A stretch of 39,377 nt of DNA from an uncultured Lachnospiraceae bacterium. Lineage in GTDB: Bacteria > Bacillota > Clostridia > Lachnospirales > Lachnospiraceae. The DNA is taken from contig CAMWTP010000050.1 in NCBI GenBank assembly GCA_947177165.1, forward strand, positions 1 through 39,377, read 5' to 3'. The translations under genes and the position numbers were made by a program. The notes beneath the pieces are model-generated. The model saw nothing but the letters and a program-made list of their open reading frames with translations. It ran no database searches and was not told the DNA's origin. Position 1 is the first letter of the stretch. Every line of letters starts with the position of its first letter. This document shows positions 34,957 through 39,377 of the stretch, piece after piece.

Positions 34957-35667
34957 TTAATACCCGTGTGCCCGCTCTCCCTGCAGCATGCCTACAGCCG
35001 ACGATGTACCTATCCGGTCACATCCTGCTTCCAGAAACAGGATCAGGTCCTTCTTCGTCTTCACACCGCCTGCGGCTTTTATCCTGACATTCTGTCCGAT
35101 GTATCTGTCAAACAGCCGGATATCTTCGATTGTCGCACCACCCGGCCCAAAACCTGTTGAGGTCTTTATGTAATCAGCGCCCGCATTCGTGACCGCCTTG
35201 CACATTGCAATCTTCTCTTCCTCTGAGAGATAGCATGTCTCGATAATCACCTTGAGAATATGTTCCCCGCACACCCGCTTCAAAGTGCGGATTTCCTCCT
35301 CCACTCTGACATAATCCCCATTTTTCACATCACTGATATTCACCACCATGTCAATCTCATTACAGCCGTCAGCAAGCGCCTGCTCCACCTCAGCCACTTT
35401 CGCAGCCGTCACGCTGTATCCAAGCGGAAAACCTACCACTGTACAGATATTGACCTTGTCCCCGTATGCATCGTGAACCCTCTTGACATACACCGGCGGA
35501 ATACACACAGAAGCTGTCCGATACTTGATCGCCTCGTCACAGAGCTTTTCGATATCGCTCCATGTGGAATACGGCTTTAGCTGTGTGTGGTCAATGTGTC
35601 TCAATATTTCTTTATTTGAAAATTCTACATTCGAAAACTCCGTATTTGAAATCCCTTTATCCGTCAT
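34957..35667 (-). CDS. deoC: Deoxyribose-phosphate aldolase
   Basis: Cleaves 2-deoxyribose 5-phosphate to glyceraldehyde 3-phosphate and acetaldehyde; deoxynucleoside salvage. 236 residues, TIM barrel. Residues visible: Asp106 (NEIDMVVN), Lys139 (ILKVIIET), Schiff-base Lys168 (DYIKTSTGF) and Lys197 (IKAAGGVKT). The N-terminus carries an extra 15-residue stretch made of three (I/F)SNxE units encoded by a 15-base tandem repeat (35608-35652) before the usual LRHIDHTQLKP. ATG is preceded by AGGGGGAT. It begins 12 bases after a small membrane-protein gene, so the two are cotranscribed. Confidence 0.96.
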   Translation of the reverse strand: MTDKGISNTEFSNVEFSNKEILRHIDHTQLKPYSTWSDIEKLCDEAIKYRTASVCIPPVYVKRVHDAYGDKVNICTVVGFPLGYSVTAAKVAEVEQALADGCNEIDMVVNISDVKNGDYVRVEEEIRTLKRVCGEHILKVIIETCYLSEEEKIAMCKAVTNAGADYIKTSTGFGPGGATIEDIRLFDRYIGQNVRIKAAGGVKTKKDLILFLEAGCDRIGTSSAVGMLQGERAHGY

Positions 35668-35679
35668 CGCAAAATCCCC

Positions 35680-36027
35680 CTATTTTATCCCTACCAGATA
35701 TTTTTTCTGCGCCTTCATCAACACCACGCCATAGGCTATAATCACAACAACCAACATAATCCGCATCAGCGACTCCGCCAGCGGATATGTGATAAAAAGT
35801 CCAAGCGCACCTACCAGCCCCATCGCAAACAGCGCGGCTCCAGCTGCAAACGTGAACGGAAATGTAAATCTGATAAAACCTTCCGGATCTTTCGCCCTGT
35901 TAATTGGAAATCCTCTGCCCACGAGCATCGCCGGAATCTGGTTTGTGGATTTCATCTGGACTGCCCAGTAAACCATATAGACACCACACGCCATAATGAG
36001 CAGATCCAGTATCATTCCAAAACTCAT
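35680..36027 (-). CDS. Small integral membrane protein
   Basis: 115 residues with three hydrophobic helices (about 5-22, 55-75 and 85-105) and a conserved-looking loop QIPAMLVGRGFPINRAKDPE between the first two. No family is named with confidence. ATG 36027 follows AAGGTG by six bases; a longer frame to 36117 lacks a ribosome binding site. It is 12 bases upstream of deoC and about 100 bases downstream of thrC, with a GAAACTC/GAGTTTC inverted repeat in that gap. It probably forms a bicistron with deoC. Confidence 0.75.
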   Translation of the reverse strand: MSFGMILDLLIMACGVYMVYWAVQMKSTNQIPAMLVGRGFPINRAKDPEGFIRFTFPFTFAAGAALFAMGLVGALGLFITYPLAESLMRIMLVVVIIAYGVVLMKAQKKYLVGIK

Positions 36028-36133
36028 CTGTACACCTTCTTTCCTATTATAATATCCTATACCCCTGAAATATAGAAACTCCTGACTGTAGCTATCCAGA
36101 CCAAGAGTTTCCGTCAATCCATTATAGCGGCTG

Positions 36134-37621
36134 TTACACGCCGAGAAATTTCATAACAACAGCTTTCATCTCTTCCTTGTCGCAGACGGTGTCATGAAGG
36201 ACAGGCGCTGTGCGAATCTCCTCAATCGCCCCCGGCACCTTGACATTGGCAAGCTTCGAGAGCTCGTCGACAAGTTCAAAATCACCCATTACATCATATT
36301 TCGCATCGATTGCGTTCATTACACTTCTGGTAAATTTGAACGGGCTTGCTGTGGATGCCAGCACCACCTTTGCATTGTCACCTGTTTCCTTTTTATATTT
36401 GTCATATACCGCAGCCGCAACAGCTGTGTGCGTATCAATCACATACCCTGTCTTTTCATAGAGCGCCCTGATCATGTCCGCAGTCTCCTGCTCAGTCGCA
36501 TAGTTCCCATAGAAATCCTTCATCTGCGCTCTCATGTCAGCTGTAACCTCGTACTTTCCTGTCGCAGACAATGCGTTCATGAATGCCGCATTTTTATCCG
36601 CATCTGCGCCCGCTGTCAGATAGATCAACCTCTCGAGATTGCTGGAGATCAGGATATCCATGGACGGTGAGCTCGTGAGCACAAACTCCCTGTTCCTGTC
36701 ATAGATGCCTGTCTCAAAGAAATCATAGAGCACCTTATTTTCGTTGGAGGCACAGATCAGCTTCGCGACAGGAACACCCATATTCCTGGCAAAGTAAGCA
36801 GCAAGGATATTGCCGAAATTGCCTGTGGGAACGACAACATTGATCTTCTCGTCCTTCTCAACCTTTCCTTCCTTTAAGAGCTGTGCATAAGCGTACACAT
36901 AATAGACCACCTGCGGAACAAGTCTTCCTATATTAATGGAATTTGCAGAGGAGAACTGGAATCCCGCCTTGTCCATGATATCAGCAAGCTCCTTATCCCC
37001 AAACAGCTGCTTCACACCTGTCTGCGCATCGTCAAAATTACCTGTGATACCTACGACAAAAGTGTTGTCACCCTTCTGCGTAACCATCTGTTTCTCCTGT
37101 ATCGGACTGACTCCGTTTTTCGGATAAAATACGATGATTCTCGTACCTTTTACATCCGCAAAACCTGCAAGTGCCGCCTTGCCGGTGTCACCGCTTGTCG
37201 CTGTGAGAATCACAATCTCATTTTTTACATTATTTTTCTTCGCCGATGTAATCAACAAATGCGGCAGAATAGAGAGCGCCATATCTTTAAACGCGATCGT
37301 CGCGCCGTGGAACAGCTCCAAATAGTATGTACCGTCCGCCTCCACGAGCGGCGCAATCACCTCTGTATCGAATTTATTGTCATATGCCTTGTTGATACAA
37401 TCCCTGAGTTCTGCTTCCGTAAAATCTGTAAAAAACAGCTTCATAACCTCGTATGCAGTCTCCTGATAGGTCATCTGTGATAATTCTTCAAGACTCTTAT
37501 CCAGTTCCGGAACCGACTCCGGTACATATAATCCGCCATCATCTGCCAGGCCTTTCAGAATTGCCTGCGACGCCCTGACCGCCTCACCCTTGCTCCTTGT
37601 ACTTCTGTAGAATAAATCCAT
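36134..37621 (-). CDS. thrC: Threonine synthase
   Basis: PLP enzyme converting O-phosphohomoserine to threonine in the cytosol. 495 residues, the long fold-type II form. PLP Lys112 lies in HGATIAFKDMALSILP. The phosphate-binding loop is TATSGDTGKAALAGF, followed by GVSPIQEKQM and SANSINIGRLVPQVVYY. ATG 37621 is chosen because GAGGAG lies nine bases upstream; a longer frame to 37669 is unsupported. No other threonine genes are adjacent and no T-box or Thr-rich leader is seen upstream. Confidence 0.97.
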   Translation of the reverse strand: MDLFYRSTRSKGEAVRASQAILKGLADDGGLYVPESVPELDKSLEELSQMTYQETAYEVMKLFFTDFTEAELRDCINKAYDNKFDTEVIAPLVEADGTYYLELFHGATIAFKDMALSILPHLLITSAKKNNVKNEIVILTATSGDTGKAALAGFADVKGTRIIVFYPKNGVSPIQEKQMVTQKGDNTFVVGITGNFDDAQTGVKQLFGDKELADIMDKAGFQFSSANSINIGRLVPQVVYYVYAYAQLLKEGKVEKDEKINVVVPTGNFGNILAAYFARNMGVPVAKLICASNENKVLYDFFETGIYDRNREFVLTSSPSMDILISSNLERLIYLTAGADADKNAAFMNALSATGKYEVTADMRAQMKDFYGNYATEQETADMIRALYEKTGYVIDTHTAVAAAVYDKYKKETGDNAKVVLASTASPFKFTRSVMNAIDAKYDVMGDFELVDELSKLANVKVPGAIEEIRTAPVLHDTVCDKEEMKAVVMKFLGV

Positions 37622-37675
37622 TTCACTTTCTCCTCTTATCTCTATCATAAAAATATAAACGCTTTTCAAGGTCTA

Positions 37676-37704
37676 AGTATATCATAGCAGGCTAGTCTCT
37701 GCAA
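37676..37704 (-). promoter_or_regulatory. Promoter of thrC
   Basis: TTGCAG (complement of 37699-37704), 17-base spacer, TATACT (complement of 37676-37681), about 50 bases before the start codon. Confidence 0.6.
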
Positions 37705-37718
37705 GCATAAGAACGCAA

Positions 37719-38831
37719 TTATGCCAGCCCCATTTCCTGAATCCGCGCGTATACCTGTTCGAAGATAAATTTGTACTTCTCATTTCTCTTGACTACCTTC
37801 ATGAACTTTTCTTCGTCAAAGACAATGTTGGTGTGTTCCTTAAACTGATATGCCAGTTCCCGCAGCGTCTCTGCGGTATTAAACATCTGACTCAGGGTGT
37901 CTCTCGCATCGTGCGCAAAATAGTCCGCCACAAGAGCACAGTTGAAATCAAACAGCGGTGCCAGACGTTCAATCTTACCTGTGTCGTTATTCATCATGAA
38001 CCCATAATTCTGTGTATGCCGGTCTGTATTTACAATAATGTAATCTAGCACCGGAATACCGGCAAACTCTGCCCCCCATTCTTTCATGCAATATTCCCTG
38101 TAATTTATGCCAAGGCGTCTGCAGTAGTCTATAACTTCCCACGCCTCCACAAAGGAGTAATCTTCACCTACAAAATTTTTGCATATGGAGACCTGTCCCT
38201 CACCGTCCATCATATTTTTCATGTCACTGACATATGAAACACTGTCAATTCTGTTGTCAAAACATTCAAGGATTTCCGAAGCCAGCACTTCCATCTTTGT
38301 ATTAACACAGTCTGTTGTCTTGTCTGATTTCAATAGATACAGAGAGTCTCCCATACGTACCCAGCCTTTTCGAAACAGTCCCTTGGTTGTCAATTCTGGG
38401 CATATGATGCTCGTTGTGATTGTGGGGCTGAACCCCCCTAAAGACAGGTCGATAATATCCTTCAGCTTATTCTCTCTGATATTGATCGATTCCCATGTGT
38501 CTGATTCATTCTCTTCCTGAACCCAATAACTATCCTGAATGGATACGCCCTTGCACTTGATACAGATATTCACCCTGTTATCAATCGAATCCACCTGCGG
38601 AATCTGAAAGGCGGTATATATCTTTTTGGCATTATCCCTCGACAATGACAGCATTCTGCTGCTCAGATAGCTCTTTACTGTCTGTACATTATACAGTATA
38701 TCTTTCATAGTGGAAGCTTTCTTGATATTCGATCTGAGAAAATAGGGCAGCAAGTCTTCTCTGAGTACCTCCACCGTAAAGTCGGGCAGATTAAAATATA
38801 ATACCTTCGTATTCTTTAGCATCAAAAACAT
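37719..38831 (-). CDS. HipA-like Ser/Thr kinase-fold protein
   Basis: 370 residues. The C-terminal half carries HipA_C kinase signatures: Lys168 in SLYLLKSD as the likely ATP contact, Glu181, the catalytic loop DYIIVNTDRHTQN with Asp270, His272 and Asn275, and DFN (295-297) in the metal-binding DFG position. The N-terminal half (about 1-150) is not recognised. HipA toxins phosphorylate glutamyl-tRNA synthetase in E. coli, but the target here is unknown. No HipB-like HTH antitoxin gene is found on either side. The ribosome binding site is weak (GATGGTG seven bases from ATG). A long structured leader precedes it. Confidence 0.75.
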   Translation of the reverse strand: MFLMLKNTKVLYFNLPDFTVEVLREDLLPYFLRSNIKKASTMKDILYNVQTVKSYLSSRMLSLSRDNAKKIYTAFQIPQVDSIDNRVNICIKCKGVSIQDSYWVQEENESDTWESINIRENKLKDIIDLSLGGFSPTITTSIICPELTTKGLFRKGWVRMGDSLYLLKSDKTTDCVNTKMEVLASEILECFDNRIDSVSYVSDMKNMMDGEGQVSICKNFVGEDYSFVEAWEVIDYCRRLGINYREYCMKEWGAEFAGIPVLDYIIVNTDRHTQNYGFMMNNDTGKIERLAPLFDFNCALVADYFAHDARDTLSQMFNTAETLRELAYQFKEHTNIVFDEEKFMKVVKRNEKYKFIFEQVYARIQEMGLA

Positions 38832-38989
38832 TGTTATACACCATCTATCTGTAATTTTTTCGCCGCTTTATATCAGGCATGCAGACACGCTCTCTCAGTC
38901 ATGCGCGCTTTATTATCGCACAAACCATTGATTTGTGATCACCGTTTCCGCCTGCCGAATGTACAGGCATACTCTTCCTGCTAACGCTC

Positions 38990-39018
38990 ATTATAGCACA
39001 AAATGCTATCTACCACAA
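38990..39018 (-). promoter_or_regulatory. Extended -10 promoter of HipA-like gene
   Basis: TTGTGG (complement of 39013-39018), 17-base spacer, TGC-TATAAT (TATAAT is the complement of 38990-38995). The predicted leader of about 150 bases contains GCCTG/CAGGC and CACAAA/TTTGTG hairpins near 38925-38970, possible operator or RNA-level control sites. Confidence 0.6.
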
Positions 39019-39377
39019 TCATTTTGCTATTTTATTTTCTTTGCACACTCTTACCAGATTAAATTCACATTCACGCCAGATTTGAAATTTAATCCACATA
39101 AAATCGGCGGGAAATACAGAATTGTGGACATGTCATTTTATATTGGATTCTGTGTGGATATTTTTTACAAAACACCTGTATTCGCCAATGCTGCATGACC
39201 ATAAAAAGATATTGCCAAACACAAAAACATAATACTTCCGGTCTTATCAGCGTAGAAATACGGCTTTTTCCATGTTAAATTATCTATTATAGAAGATAAA
39301 AACTGAAAGCCATCAAACTAGAATTTTATTGATTTTAATAGTTCTAATCTTTTACAAAACATATTATAAAACTGAGG
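39019..39377. other. AT-rich intergenic region at window end
   Basis: About 360 bases with no convincing gene on either strand. Three DnaA-box-like nonamers occur within 72 bases: TAATCCACA (39090), TGTGGACAT (39123) and TGTGGATAT (39153), each one or two mismatches from TTATCCACA or its complement. No dnaA, dnaN or rpmH is near. Confidence 0.35.

Noticed and set aside
36028..36133. Strong promoter before the membrane protein-deoC pair
   Set aside because: A TATAAT is present on the minus strand near 36045 but no acceptable -35 at 16-18 bases; left unannotated.
37622..37718. T-box or riboswitch before thrC
   Set aside because: The leader after the predicted start is only about 50 bases and contains neither a T-box motif nor a terminator.
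39019..39377. Chromosomal origin
   Set aside because: Only three imperfect DnaA boxes and no dnaA, dnaN, gyrB or rpmH nearby.

Overview
The window looks like a chromosomal segment of a low-to-mid G+C Gram-positive anaerobe of the Clostridia, most likely Lachnospiraceae. This rests on strong AGGAGG ribosome binding sites, consensus sigma-A promoters, BlaI/BlaR1 (M56) modules, a GHKL histidine kinase with a LytTR-type partner, an ATP-type PEP carboxykinase and protein sequences of Lachnospiraceae character. Genus and species cannot be fixed from the sequence alone. No rRNA, tRNA or CRISPR array was seen.

Layout. 1-6.1 kb (minus): enolase, independent phosphoglycerate mutase and a beta-CASP metallo-beta-lactamase nuclease with an unusual duplicated C-terminal module. 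6.1-10 kb (plus): a consensus promoter, a 28-codon leader peptide, an intrinsic terminator and then a two-gene heterodimeric ABC exporter with one degenerate ATP site; this resembles ribosome-mediated attenuation of drug exporters. 10-14.7 kb (minus): a probable four-gene operon (thiN, PF06541-type membrane protein, hybrid histidine kinase, beta-lactamase-fold serine hydrolase) whose promoter lies inside the terminator hairpin of the next operon. 14.7-17.8 kb (minus): an orphan sugar-type solute-binding lipoprotein cotranscribed with a methyl-accepting chemotaxis protein. 17.9-20.5 kb: divergent PaaK-like ligase and Fe-S aldo/keto reductase-like protein, both with altered active-site motifs.

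20.6-30.7 kb is an accessory, decaying zone. It holds two BlaI/BlaR1 modules without a beta-lactamase, two remnants of the same AAA-ATPase/PD-(D/E)XK gene, a frameshifted secreted-protein pseudogene, a lipoprotein with a possible ATT start, a possible group II intron scrap, a 168-bp MITE-like hairpin, an AgrC-like kinase whose response regulator has lost most of its length in frame, and an XRE regulator with an internal stop codon.

31-39.4 kb (minus) returns to housekeeping: pckA with tandem promoters, an Xaa-Pro aminopeptidase, deoC with a small membrane protein, thrC, and an orphan HipA-like kinase with a long leader. Enolase, phosphoglycerate mutase and PEP carboxykinase belong to lower glycolysis/gluconeogenesis. 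The most system-like discoveries are the leader-peptide attenuator of the exporter, the binding-protein/chemoreceptor pair and the nuclease C-terminal repeat.
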